Under the pieces are notes generated by a model. It had not been told where the DNA came from and did no database searches. It worked only from the letters and a program-made list of their open reading frames with translations. A stretch of DNA of 64,000 nucleotides, taken from assembly GCA_918026815.1 (NCBI GenBank), contig CAKJVC010000012.1, positions 2,294,001 to 2,358,000 of the forward strand, read 5' to 3'. Below are positions 12,419 to 25,027 of the stretch, in pieces (position 1 is the first letter of the stretch; each line of letters opens with the position of its first letter). A program made the position numbers and the translations under genes. Source of the stretch: Chalara sp. BL73 (taxonomy: Eukaryota; Ascomycota; Leotiomycetes; Helotiales).

Positions 12419-13863
12419 TCAGTCAGAATCCTCTTTGTCAAAAGCGTCCTCGACCTCACTCTCCGAATCATACACTAGATCCGCACCTTCACCACTACCA
12501 CTGACAGTCGCACTCACATCGCTAGAAGAGGTGGAACCCATTGCAATGGCAGAGTCGGCATCTGAGTCATCTTGGTTAGACGCGCCAGGACGCTCCCATG
12601 GTGGACGGACGCCTTCTGGGAGCTGCCCGACTGGACGACCGTGGGTTGGTGGGGTGTATCTGAAGAGGTGAGGATTTGCCAACTGCTCCGATGTGAGAGG
12701 CTCAAGACGACTACCGGCTATTGCGTTAGCTTTTTCCCTAGCCAGAGATGGAGGAGATGAAATGGGTCGGAAGGAAAGTGGTAAACATACTTGTCCCATT
12801 CAACACCAGTCTTTAATTTGAAAAAGTTTTTAAAGTCTTTGAATGCTTCTTGGAGCACCTTGGGGTGACCTATAGATCTGGTTAGCTGGAAATTCTACTC
12901 AGAGGCATTGTAATAGGTTAAATTTGAGGCTAAGAGTGATTTTACATTCGAGGCGGTAGTAAACGGCTTTTCGACCTGGACTGTTGAGCTTGCCGCCAAA
13001 CATGTAATGCCGAGGTTTGGCGTTAGACGCGAAGAGCTGGCGTTGCATATTAGCCACAACGTATCCGAGCTATCTTATTAACGGGAAGATAGGAAGAAGC
13101 TCACATAGATCGTATATTTCTCCAATTTAACCTTTCCATCGGTGTTGATACGTGACAAGACAACTTTGTACTCAAAGCCATCGACATCCATAGTGATATG
13201 GTGCAAGCCTTCCACTCATCAGCGTTTTGAATTACACCTGTAAGGTATGGATATAATAGGCCAGGAGCTTACGATTATCGACCAGCTCATGGCCCGCCCT
13301 AACGCCATCCTCAAAGCTCTCCCGATACCGCTCTTGAGCCTTACGAGTCTTGTCAACGCGTCTAAGAACCCGGTTTAATGTGTAGCCTTTCTCGACACGA
13401 CGGCGCTTCTTGGAATTGTTGGGAACGAGACAATCAGCAAGCCAATCCCCAACGACGATGTTGCAGTATTTGCCAAGAGACAATGCCTTCTTCACTGCGT
13501 TCGTCATCAGCACATCTCTCATTACCTAATAATCAACCACAAATCTGGAGAGACTGGCTTCTTACCTTGCGAACTCTTCTTCTTATACTCCTCAATAGTG
13601 CAGATCAAATGAGTAGTATACCGCTGACGTAGCAAAGCTTCTTGGCCACATTGCACCTCCTTCTCATACTCGCCTCCATGATGGCGGACCCAACCTGCCA
13701 TCTTGTCATAGCCCCATCCAGAACCGAAGTCACCTGTGAAACTGAAGCGAAGCTTCGCGAATATTTGCTTGCAAGAGCTACGACCGCTGGTAGCTGCTGC
13801 TGTTGGTCTGGAAATGGCCTGGGCCTGGCGGGCCTTGTAGAGAATGACTCTACGGGGTGCCAT
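12419..13863 (-). CDS. BRCT-WGR domain protein (PARP-like architecture without catalytic domain)
   Basis: Likely nuclear DNA-damage-related protein, 361 aa. Six exons: 13566-13863, 13273-13494, 13105-13208, 12946-13036, 12791-12869, 12419-12710; five GT-AG introns of 64-80 bp. Residues about 30-130 form a BRCT domain (FSFTGDFG, TTHLICTIEEYKKK, CNIVVGDWLADCL). Residues about 170-265 form a WGR-like domain (YKVVLSRINTDGKVKLEKY, GRKAVYYRLECHPK, EAFKDFKNFFKLKTGVEW). The remaining tail is Pro/Ser/acidic and disordered. Fungal PARPs have BRCT and WGR followed by regulatory and ADP-ribosyltransferase domains. Those are absent here, and no room is left before the stop. It could be a binding-only paralogue or partner of PARP. 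Its binding partners are unknown. Confidence 0.8.
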
Positions 13864-15029
13864 TATGGTGCAGCGTAAGAATGAGGAAAAAGAGCGAATT
13901 GGGTCGAGGTTTGGAAGGGTGTGTACTTCGATGCTAAGGGAGCTTGAGATGAGAGGTTGGAAGTTGACTTGTGTGATATATCCACGGAGCAGTCAAGCTC
14001 GTCAGATTGTGCTTGTGCAGTAGAGTTATGCGACAAGTTCAAAGTATAAATGGGAAAGAAATTGAGAGGCTGCTTCATCTCATTGAAAGCTCAGGATATT
14101 ACTATTGAGTAAGTGAGATCAAACCCTTTGGGCCTTTCTTTTTAGAGAAGTCAAAGGTTGTAGACCACTAGCGTAGTTGTGATCAAGTATGGAATTCGAT
14201 AAAAATGGCAAGTTGAGCTCGCCTCTGAGTACTAAGTGAGTGGATTTGAATGTTCGTGCAATGCAAAGCCGATGTCTCCCACACCTTCGGGAAAGGGACT
14301 GTCCATTGTAAGTGAACTAGATCACGAGATAATCCTTAAAATCTCAACTTCAACAAAGTCTCAAGGAAGGGAAAGAAAGAAATCTTAGAGATATGGATAA
14401 TATAATTTTTTGTTTAAAGTAACAAGATTTGCCGGGACAATTACCTTAGCTCATGAATTAGGAAAAGGTGATGCATATACCATAGGAACAGGTTACGAGG
14501 AGAAAGAATTAATTGGCTGTTTATGAAGATTGTATGTCGCTGTAAAGAGTTTCTAAATGCTGGAGTGATATGTTCATGTCAGAGGGGATATCTTCGATGA
14601 CGAGGTAGGGCTCGAAAAGTAGACGCAGCGAAAGATAATTAGATATGTATGTGACAGGACTCAGATAGGCTGGACGAATACTACTGACTAAGGATGCCCC
14701 CTCATTATAGCAAGGATGGTACGGGGCGTAGTATGGTCGTTGGCCACCTTTGACATAAATGAGCATAGACCATGAGCCGTGTCCTAACTACAAATATGGA
14801 GAGCCTTTGTTTAGGTGAGCACTCCGCTATATGTGGCATTTCCAAATAAATCATGAACCTTGAGCATCCAACTCTCGAAGCTGCTGCTTTCAAGAGTCTT
14901 TCAAGCACTTGCCATGTTATGAGAACCGCGCTCGGATTTTAGGGAACATACAGCTTGCACAAACAATCACGGGATGAATAGCTATCATGGGTATCTCAAA
15001 GACCCTTAAGGCATAGGAAACTATCCCTG
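13864..15029. other. Intergenic, 1.17 kb
   Basis: No gene recognised. Small open frames (13863-14078 minus, 14521-14908 minus) show no family features. It holds the promoter of the BRCT gene on the left and the 3' flank of trpC on the right. Confidence 0.5.
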
Positions 15030-17372
15030 TTACCGTACACTTTTAGCAGCTTTTATGAACGCCTGTATCTTGGCCACGCTTTGAACTCCATTTTCCTCTA
15101 CGCCGCTGCTGACATCGACGCCAATGATTCTCTCTCCAAGCTCGTCAGCAGACTTTACCGCATCTGCCACGTTCTCAGGGCTCAAGCCACCAGCAAGCAC
15201 AACCCTGAGTCCCGGGTCTCGTTTAAGTGTAGACTTGACTTCCGCCATGTCTAACTTTTGCCCCGATCCTCCCGATGCTGAATCTAATAGGGTTACGGTG
15301 TGATAGCCTCGTCTCCCTAAACCAGCCTGGCCGGGCTTGAAACTACGGATGACTGGCACTGGGATCACGTTTGCCCATTCCAATGGCTCATCACCATGCA
15401 ATTGAACAATATCTAGGTCGTATGCTTTCTGCAGTTCCAAAATCTCCTCTAGGGGCTGATTCTGAAAGACACCTACTAATAGTGGTCGATGACTTGATAT
15501 GTTCGAAGCTGCATTGGTAAAGAAGTCCACTGCTTGATTACCAACTCGATCGCTGACTAGACTTGCGGTCGTTGTGGTAGACTGATGCACGACTTTTGAT
15601 ATAGCCATGGCATCTTTATAAGATACATGCCTTGCTCTCCCGGGAACAAGTATTACGCCAATTAGATCTGAACCAGCTTTGATAGCTTCTTGTGCTGCTT
15701 CTGCTGTCCTGGTACCACAGATCTTGACGAGGAGGCCTCCAGGGGATGATCTTGAAACGGGTTCCGAGCCTCCAAGAAGCTCACGGATGAAGGACGCTGT
15801 TTCTTTAGCCCTCATCAAAGCTTCTCCAACCAAGACTGCGCCTACTCCGTTCTTTTGATATGGGGCGACATCTTTAGGTCCGGAAATACCACTGAGTGCA
15901 CAAACGATGGTTTCTTTCGGAACTTGGCCTAGCAGTCGGCTAGTCGTCTCAAGATCCACCTCAAAACTCGTTAGGTTGCGGTTATTGACCCCAATAACCT
16001 TAGAGCCAAGTTTGACAGCTATCGACATCTCATCCGCGGTATTGACCTCCACTAGCGGCTCCATCCCCAATGATAGAGAATACTTGTACAGCCTTGTGAG
16101 AGTGGCTTCATCAAGCATCTTGACTATTAGCAATACTGTGTCAGCGCCTGCTAATCGCGCCTCTAAGATCTGATACTCTTCAAATATAAATTCTTTGCGT
16201 AGGACGGCTGGCCGGTTTGGCATCCCTTCCAGGGCTTGACGCACAGCACGAAGATCATCGATGCTGCCCTTAAACCACTCTGGCTCCGTCAAAACAGATA
16301 TGACACTTGCTCCAGCTAGAGCATAGATCCTAGCCTGGGCTGGTGCACACGTAGCTAGTGAAATTATTCCTTTGGATGGAGAAGCTCGCTTGATTTCTGC
16401 CATTAACGACAACGGGAAAGGGGTTTGGCGAAGGCGCTTCACAAAGGGTATCAAGGGAGGAGCAATATCGAGATTATATGTAGCTTGAAGGTCGCTTGGT
16501 CTCTGAGACGGTATCTCTTTCTGTACCGCAATTGCAGCCTTTCTGTGCGCAAATATCCTCTCTAATATGTTCTCTTTCGAGGGATTCCCATTACTGGTCT
16601 GTTTGCTCTTGGATGCGGCCTGTTTTTGCAGAATGTCATTCTCTGCCCAAGTACCACCCTGCATTCTCAAGAAGTTCTTGAGCATAACGCGACCCTCCGC
16701 AGTTAAGATACTTTCAGGATGATACTGTACACCCTCAATGAGGTATTCTTTATGTCGGACTCCCATTATAACACCCTTGCCACCATCTGGTCCAAGTTCA
16801 ATCCAAGAGGAGACCTCTAAGCATGCTGGTAAAGTAGGATATGTGCCAGCAAGCGAATGGTATCGTGTTACAGGTAGGTCTTGTGGTAGATCGGCATAAA
16901 CTCCTTTCGAATCATGTCTGAGCGGGGAAGTTTTGCCATGCAAAATCTCGCCAGCATAGCTTACATCTCCTCCGTATAAATCGATTATGCATTGTCTTGT
17001 ACCAGATCAGTAATATGCAGAGATATGCCCTTTTTGGGATTGAGTGACTCACTGTCCCATACAAACCCCGAATATGGGGATTTTCCCAGCAAAGCGCTTG
17101 ATAACGGCTCTACTGATCCCAGAGTCTGTTTTGGGATGTCCTGGACCTGGACTGATGACCAATTGCGTTGGTTTTAGGGCTGCAACCTCGTCCACGGTCT
17201 TCTCATCATTGCGAAAGACAGTTACTGTGGCGCCTTCTAGCACAAGATATTGGTAGATGTTCCAGGTGAACGAGTCGAAGTTGTCAATTAGAATAACATT
17301 AGAAGCTGAAGCCAGTGGTGCAATTGCTTCTGGCTGGTGGGGAGAATGATCTACCAGGTCAAGTGTTGCCAT
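15030..17372 (-). CDS. trpC: Trifunctional tryptophan biosynthesis protein (GATase-IGPS-PRAI)
   Basis: Multifunctional enzyme supplying glutamine amidotransferase to anthranilate synthase, plus phosphoribosylanthranilate isomerase and indole-3-glycerol-phosphate synthase. Exons 17053-17372 and 15030-16995; intron 16996-17052 (GTGAGT...ACAAG) interrupts the amidotransferase active site. The protein is 761 aa, close to other filamentous-fungal TrpC proteins. Order: GATase about 25-225 ([18 protein letters not shown], catalytic Cys in GVCMGQQC, His/Glu in YHPES), IGPS about 250-510 ([12 protein letters not shown]), PRAI about 530-760 ([25 protein letters not shown]). The start at 17372 ([15 protein letters not shown]) matches the conserved beginning of the family. 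The promoter lies in the 597 bp shared with NUP188. Very sure. Confidence 0.97.
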
Positions 17373-17969
17373 CGTGTTTAGAGTGGCGGAGAAAGTGAGA
17401 ACAGAGGGAAAGAATAGAATGGAATGCGAGTCCACAATTCAGTACCAGACACAATTTCACCCAATGAGGCTGAATTGAGAGCACAGGATGGCTTACTTGA
17501 AATCATAGAAGTACAAAAATACAGTTGTGCACTACTTCCTGCGGAGTATGACTGATAGCAATTTACTCTCTGTGACCACAGACTGAGTGAGACGGGGTGA
17601 TACGTAGTAATCATGGGTGGGATTAACACTGCCAAGCATTTAAGGTCCGCGAAGAGTCGCGTCTCCATGTAAAATGTTCGATGCGAGCTAAAGCTCACCT
17701 TAGCAAGAGCTGTTCTCATGCGCCTAACACATTGTGAGTTGCCCATTTCTGTTAGAGCTTTGCAGGTGCGATTCACCTGCAAATTGACATCTCATTTGCT
17801 GGATAGTTACATGAATGTGCAACTACCAGTGCTGGCGCATTGAGGTAGTGTTCACGGAGATACTGATTCTACCTCGTGGGCAATGCTTTTGAATAGCTAT
17901 AATTTTGTCAGGTGATTGTATTGCTAACTACTCTCTTTGTAGGCTGAAGTTTCTGGCCTGTTGAGCGCA
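17373..17969. promoter_or_regulatory. Divergent promoter: trpC / NUP188
   Basis: A 597-bp spacer between two head-to-head housekeeping genes. No coding exon was seen. A TGAGTCA-like Gcn4/CpcA core is not evident: the TGAGTGA at 17041-17047 lies inside trpC intron 1, not in the spacer. Confidence 0.5.
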
Positions 17970-20900
17970 ATGGCGCCAATATCAGATTCCTGCTATTTCC
18001 CTTCCCTAGACAAATGTTTGCAAGGAGACGATCTTCTTACATCTTGGAGAAGTGCATTCCATGCTGTTTTGGACACAGAGGACTCTCTTGCCATTCGAAA
18101 ATTCTTCTCCGATTCGGTGGTTGAAGACCTTTTACTACATCCTCTCAACGCTTTTCCGCCGCCGTCGCAAGAGTCGAGATCAGCTTTCGGAACTAAAACA
18201 TCAGCAATAAACGTCACTCCCTCACCAACATCTCGGTTCAATATCAACGAGCTCAAGGAGGATGCATTGTGGTTGAGTACAGAAGCTAAGATTGATGAGA
18301 TCTCGGCTTTGAGAGTAGTTGTGCTGGAATGGCAGTCTCGGGCTTGGGCGGCTTTGGTTGGACCGCTTTCCAAGCAAGAGCTCCTTGGTATACAGGAATC
18401 TGGAGGCCAAGGTTTAATGTCTGTTCCTGGTGCATTGTTGTCGGAAGGTTTGGATGTAGACGAGATTCAGGCGGAATTTGAGACGAAGGAGAGCCGACGG
18501 TCACGACTACTCCGGATCTATTTGTCTGAAAGACAATTCCTTCTTAAATGTGTGAATTATCTTCTACAAAGTTACCTCTGTCGGGAATTGTCTACAGATA
18601 GCACAATACAAGGCCAGAAGCCAGAAGCACAGCCGGCATCATTCCAGGTTCTAGGCGAGAATCTGGTCAGAATCATAAGAGAATCCGACTCTTTGTTTCT
18701 AGCATGTGTTGATGCTATCAAGTCCAACATTGGCAAGCTCCTTGCAGGCAGCAGTTGGTTCAAGGAGGTAGGAGGAAGACCTGATGTTGAGATGGAATGG
18801 GTCAGAACAAACATCGCTGAAGCAACCACTTTGATGGAAATTATTTTCCAAATTTTGGATATTTCTGAGGACCTTCCATCTTCACAAGCAGTCCTTTCGT
18901 GGCTCGAGATAACTTCCATATATGGATTTTTCAACTTTCATTTTGTAAGTACACACGCATTCGAATTGGTACGCCATGGGAACTTACAGATGCGCCTAGG
19001 ATGATCCCGATACACACTCTTTGGGCCTTCACATGGCGTCACTTGCCGTTGTCATCTCTCTTCAGCTTCTAAAAGTGAGGACGGTTCTATCCAGTGTGAA
19101 TCCAGCAGACATAGAAGTTTCCGAAGATGACCGCCAGCCATACTTATTGAAAGTGTCCACAATAAAGTCAATGAGTCAGATCATAAATTCTATGGCTGAA
19201 AATGATATAGTCGCTGCTGGGCCTGTCATCCTCGGATGGGCCGTGATTTTGCAGGGAATGGAGACTCAGGTCCATGACCTCAAGAGACAGCTTAGCGAGA
19301 ATGGTGGAGGGTCAGAGCTTCCTGCGAACTCTGTGATCTCATCCTACGAGAGGATGATGGAAAGCATCAATAATATTAGTAAGTGAGTTTTGCTTTTCGA
19401 GCATGCCCAATGGGAGCCCCAGAGCCCCTTCATCAAAGTACCACGACCTTCCAGACAACCAGGGTCACGCAAATACATCCATTAATGAACCAAAAAAGTT
19501 ACTAATATTTTCACATCTGTAGGCCCCAGTCCTGACCACTCTTTCCCCCTATACTTGGCTATTCGCGCTGTTGAAGACTTCCGAACACTCGACACCCTTA
19601 TCAGACTTAGCCCGAAGTTTGGTGATACCGCAAATGCACATTTTTCGATTTTTCTAGGCGCTAAGATGCGCATCATCATCCTTGATTTACTTGCAGTCAG
19701 CAACATTGTCGGCGTTGATTATGGATCTGAATCGACAGAGGCGACTCTGGCGGCTTTAGAAGGTGGACAAAGTTACTGGGATTGTATAGATGCTAAACAA
19801 CTTTCTGCTAGGAACGATCCTTTGTCTATATACTTACAGGAAGCAGATTTGGGCTCTAGCTTGACCGAAGCTAGATCCAGATATCCTTATGAGCAACTAC
19901 CGTTCTTGAAGATATGTCGCGCACTTGCAGCTTGCCAATCCTTCAACGATTCGAAGAGTATCAAGACGATCGTTGATTTCTTGGAAACCATCCCAACTTT
20001 CACCTATGCCCTCCCAGATGGCTTTGATGATTATGAAACGTTGTATGAAGATCAAAATACGAACTCGATACGGCTCACACGCCCAGTAGAATTATTTGAG
20101 TCCCGACGAAGACAGATCGGCGGTTATGTAGACCAATCTTTGGCTCTCATTAAGGCGGATCCGGATTTCACTATCTCAGCTGGAACTGAGGGTCGCATCG
20201 TCTCTGGCGAACATGGCCCCAAAGTCGCTTACTGGTACCATGAATATTCTGGCTTTAAATATCTCGGCAAGCTTTTGGAGACATTTCTGCCTGCGAGCAA
20301 CCTGATTGATGCCACCACAGGGGATGTCACTGACCGTGATTCCATCGCCGTGATACTATCTTTGTTCGCAAATCTTTTTCTCAGCCTCACTAAAACATCA
20401 ACAGCGTTGGACCACTCTATAGAGGCCCTTCGCATCTTGGAAATCGCCAGTTCAGGGCTCAGTCGCAATCGGGACTTGATCTCAGTAATTTTTGACATCT
20501 TTGAGGAAGAGCTTCAGGCACGGTCTGTTGACTTCGGTTCTGAGGTATCACTGGAACTCCTCAATAGCTGTGTACAACTTATACACGCTCTGCTTCCGAT
20601 TATTCCAGGACGAATATGGCCGCTGTTGGGCAGAAGTAGCCTTCTCGACATCGGGCGTGGTAGCGGCAAGTTACCTAGCATTGTTGGCAGTGTGGAGCTA
20701 GTGTCGGGAACTTATGGGTTTCTTCTGTCATGCAGTCGTCTATACGAGGCACTGGTAGAAGATTTGGTCACCAACGTGATCTCAAGGCATTGTGTAGGAA
20801 AGCCTTCTACTCGTTTCGCCAAGCAAGACGGAGCTCGGATCGCAGTATCTGACCAAGTACTTTCTAAGGTGCTATTATCCTTTACACGATATCTAGTTGA

Positions 20901-23828
20901 CGCTCTCGAGAGCTCTTGCTCTTGGAAGTTCGTGGATTCGAGTGAGTGTATAGAGCTTCGGAGAAGAATCACAGCCTCTTTCGAAAGGATACTAAGGCAC
21001 ACATATGGGATTGATGATTTGGTGCCGGATAACAGTGGTGAGGACTTGGTATCGAACCCAGTCGTTCCTACACTACTTGTGTTAAATCCAACGATAGTGG
21101 AGGAGATTGGCGCCAAAACTAAACAACCAAGGCTGATGGTCGCATTGGAAGCCTCAGCAAGTCACCTCACGGAGGCTTTCTTGTCAACTGCGTCAGGCAC
21201 TCTGCGGGTACAGCCCCTTCTGCGCGCTTTTTACGATGGGTTAGAGGTTCCAGATTCTACGGCCAATGTCAGCGAGTCCCGTTTATGCGTCAATCAGGCC
21301 AGAAGCATCTTAGAATTCACCAGAACACTCTTGCAAGTCGGCATGTTGCTTGATAGGCCTCCCTCATTCCTAGAGGGCCAGATTTTTAAGGCATCGTCAG
21401 TTATTGCACGTCTTTATGCCGTTCATCAAGCATATAGGACTCCGGTCGTTGCTCTTTTTGATGCATTAATTACTGCTGCTTCGGCCAATGCTACTGACCC
21501 TCCCTCCCTCTTGGGCCATCTTGGTCCGCATACGTCAAAAAACTTCTTGCAGATCATCTCTGATATTGACAAGCCCCTTTCCAAAAGTCAAAACTTTGTG
21601 GCTATTACAAACTTCATGTCCAAGGTCGTAAGTTGTCGACAGCAGTGGTTCGCTAAATATTTACTTGGTGGCAAAGCATTCAAGGATCCGCTTAAAGACA
21701 CATCTGGTGACAGGCAACTGGTGTCTCTTGATAGATCTCCTTTGGCGGCAAATCTTGAAGCGTTATTGAAAATCAAAGACATTCCTAGTGATGAAGCCTC
21801 TCTGAGGCTTCAATTTATTGCATCAGCACAGAACTTTTGGCCATGGTCGATATACGAGTCTGAGAAGTATGACAGCTTCATATCAGCTCTGCTGGATTTT
21901 ATAGGAACCTTACCGCCAATACAACAGTCCAAGTTACTAGATGATACAACCAATAATTGTTATCAGACCAGAGCTGTAGCATCTATTGCCGAGATCTTAG
22001 CTATGCACATCTTTCATTCAAGACAGACTGGCAATGTTTCGCCGACGAAGGATATTATTCCTAATCTAGACTATTTTATACGATTTGCTGTCAAGACTCC
22101 GCGAGGCATGGACTACAATTCATCACTTCACGGAAATTTGAAACGCAATTTCGAGTCTCAATATGCAGGCTGTAGGCTGCTCGCTCTCCGGAGGACGACC
22201 TTGGAACCTCAACATTATGGTACAGACTACTGCTACAACTTAACTCTTGCTAATAAAATGCTTTCATTCGATCAAATGTGGGGAGTACAAAAAGGGTTCC
22301 AAAAAGAGGTCGCTGCAGCAAATGTCAACTTGTCTTGTGTAGATGCTCAAATTGTAAGTCATTCTCATGATCCTCTCACTAGATTCTCACTAGGTTTCGC
22401 TAACAATTACGTAGTCACTCCTCCATAGTTGGAAATTTCTAGCTACTGAATTAAGCACTACTCTGTCGGGTCAAGTCGATCTACAAAGTAAATTGGCCCG
22501 AGTGGCATCCGATTGTCTTGCAGCGAACTTGCAAAACCAAGGATCAGAGGAGATCTTTCAGAGACTGAATCAAACACGAGCAGATCTAGCACTTATTCTG
22601 ATGCAAAGACTGGTCGAAGCGGGATCGGTAGTTCATGAAATGGATGCCTTCCTTCCTAAAGTCTGGGATGCCATCCAACAGTCTAATATCACATTCGAGA
22701 TGGCACTGAGTAGTGGAGATCCGGCCTACTATCGATCTCTCCTGAAGCTGCTCTTTCTAGGGCTGCGAATTCACACGGAAAACAAGAGTAAGGGGCAAAT
22801 GGCTCCTAACGAATCCAGAGTATCGACTATACTAGTTCAGTCGTCACCCTTTATTGGGGTCATTGTTGAAATCCTGGAACGTGTAGTCGCTCATGGAATA
22901 CGTCATTTGACAACTTTTATCCATGACAAGCCTGGGGACTCAAATCCTGAAGACATTATGCTCATCAATGGCATTCTTCAATCTTGTCTCAGGATCCCTG
23001 GCATCGAGTTCTCGTATAGCCAGATTGTTGCCTTATTCGTGCACAACAAGACGGCACGTGTGGCTACCACGCTCTTTTCATGGTCTGACACCCTTGCCAT
23101 AGAAGGTGATCCTATATATGGCGAACTGAGCATACTCTTCCTTCTAGAACTTTCCACCGTTCCAGCAATGGCCGAACAACTTGCTATTAACGGCCTCCTC
23201 GGTGACATAAGTACCGCCAACATTACCAACTACCTTCGAGGTGGAAATGTGAGCCCGTTCGCTGAAAGTGCTGGATTCCAACGATGCTACAACATTTGGG
23301 TACGCGGGATTCTTCCACTTGTTCTTAATCTGGTGGATTCAGTAGGTATCGCCATCGCAGGCGAAGCCTCTCGCTTCCTTCAACAATTCCCTGCTTTGCT
23401 GAAGCAGTGTATAGAGGCATTCGACCCGCCGGCAAGCTCTCGTATTCCTACTGACGGCAGGATGAAACATATCACCTTGTCTATGTGCTCCGAGGCACAT
23501 ACGCTGAGCTTGCTGGTATTTGTCCTTAATGGATTTCGTGACAGCGTTGAGGGCTCAGACATAGTTGACATTAGTTGGGACTCTGCAGCCATGCTTGAGA
23601 ATGTTGAGTTTTGGCTAGGCGCAACTGCAATCTTGAAGAGCAAAATATTGCCAATGGAGCCTAGGGATCACTCGCTGTTCAAGAAAAAGGTATGCTCCTT
23701 TCTACTTCTACCTTATCAGCAGTACTAACATGACATAGATTGCCTGTAGCGACTCGAACAAATTGCAGGAGACCATTTTAGCGGAGTTGGTAGGCGTTAG
23801 AGCCGTTCTGGCAGGCATATCACATTAG
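17970..23828 (+). CDS. NUP188: Nucleoporin Nup188-like
   Basis: Very large scaffold nucleoporin of the inner ring of the nuclear pore, predicted 1849 aa. Five exons: 17970-18944, 19000-19378, 19523-22353, 22415-23689, 23739-23828; all introns GT-AG, 49-144 bp. The protein is almost wholly alpha-helical in appearance with no FG repeats, as expected for a Nup188/Nup192 solenoid. The N-terminal segments SWRSAFHAVL, NAFPPPSQESRSAFGTKTSAINVTPSP and LKEDALWLSTEAKIDEISALRVVVLEWQSR resemble the conserved start of fungal Nup188. The short last exon ends GISH-stop. The sister protein Nup192 is the main alternative; N-terminal similarity and length favour Nup188. It shares a divergent promoter with trpC. 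Confidence 0.77.
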
Positions 23829-25027
23829 GAAGCGAACAAAAGCAGCATGTACAATCAGATAGCATTTATGGCGTTACGGAAGTCTACCAGAGGGCGGTTC
23901 ATGAGCTGATAAATGGGAGATAGTCGCAGAGGATATTGAGAAGCAAAAGTGCGAAGATACCATATGAAAATGAAATAATATCCAATACTAGATCACATCA
24001 CATCTCGCTATTTTTTTGAGCTTCACTCCCTCCTGTGCGCTTTGGCAACTTATTCCTAGTTCTATTTTTGTTACTCAGCTGAACCTAGATTCCAAACTTC
24101 AGACCCTTTCCAAGGCAATGTGAGGGTGCCATCAAGGCCGTGAGATCTGGACGTCGGGCAGTCTCTCTTACATCTCTCCTCCATAATTGTTCGATCAACA
24201 CACCATCTTAGCAGGTCTCCGCTAAATATCTGACATGTACAGGTACATGGAATGAGGTTAACCTGCACGCTATGAACACGCAATACCAAGACCCATCGGG
24301 TTTGCGACCGCCAAAGTTTCGGTTAATGGTTTGCAGGTTTTGAAACGCCTCCTCGGGTACAACCGAGACGGTGTTTTGTCTGATGTTTTACATCTCATCT
24401 TCTTTTCGCCCCAAATTCTCTCACTAGGCTTCTATTTTAAGCACTTCGGCACAAAATAGGAAGCAGGTTCATCTGAATCGGAGAGTTGTTGAGCCTGGTG
24501 AACTTCTTGAATGGCAATGAAACTTGCAGCACGCAAGGGAATCTTAGCAAGCATCAAGCCTCCGAGCTTTGACCTTCGTTACCATAGTTTCGACTACGAT
24601 GTGCAACAAAATCTGCCTTTTACGAGCGGAGAATGGCCTTGAATGGTTGTTTCTTGGTTTAAATTTCGGAGAATTTGAAGAGGCGTGGTGGAAAGAGACG
24701 GCTTATCTATCACGGGGGCCCGCGGATGTGGTTTGGGCTTAGTCCACAGTCCACCTGAAAAGGGGGTATGCTACCATGGAGGAGGTAGTCTGGTAAATTT
24801 GGATGGGGGGTATTCCTTGTGACCATAGGCTTCGAAAGAATTGGGAATAAAATAAGGGTACTTCCATTGGGCTCCCACAACCGGAGTCTTGTGGGAGTTT
24901 GAGGTGTTATTCCCTGCTTGTTTTTCTAACCAAACTTGATTGCTTGTGTTTGGAATGAGAAATACAGTTTTGCTCAGCATACGTTGCATTGTTCTAAAAG
25001 AAGATTTGTTGGCATCCCGAGTGGTGG
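23829..25027. other. Intergenic, 1.2 kb, convergent
   Basis: 3' flanks of NUP188 (plus) and the carboxypeptidase (minus). No gene was recognised; the frame at 24771-25223 on the minus strand only overlaps the carboxypeptidase 3' end out of frame. Confidence 0.5.

Noticed and set aside
17373..17435. Upstream in-frame start for TrpC at 17435
   Set aside because: It would add a 21-residue hydrophobic head. The start at 17372 matches the conserved beginning of fungal TrpC.
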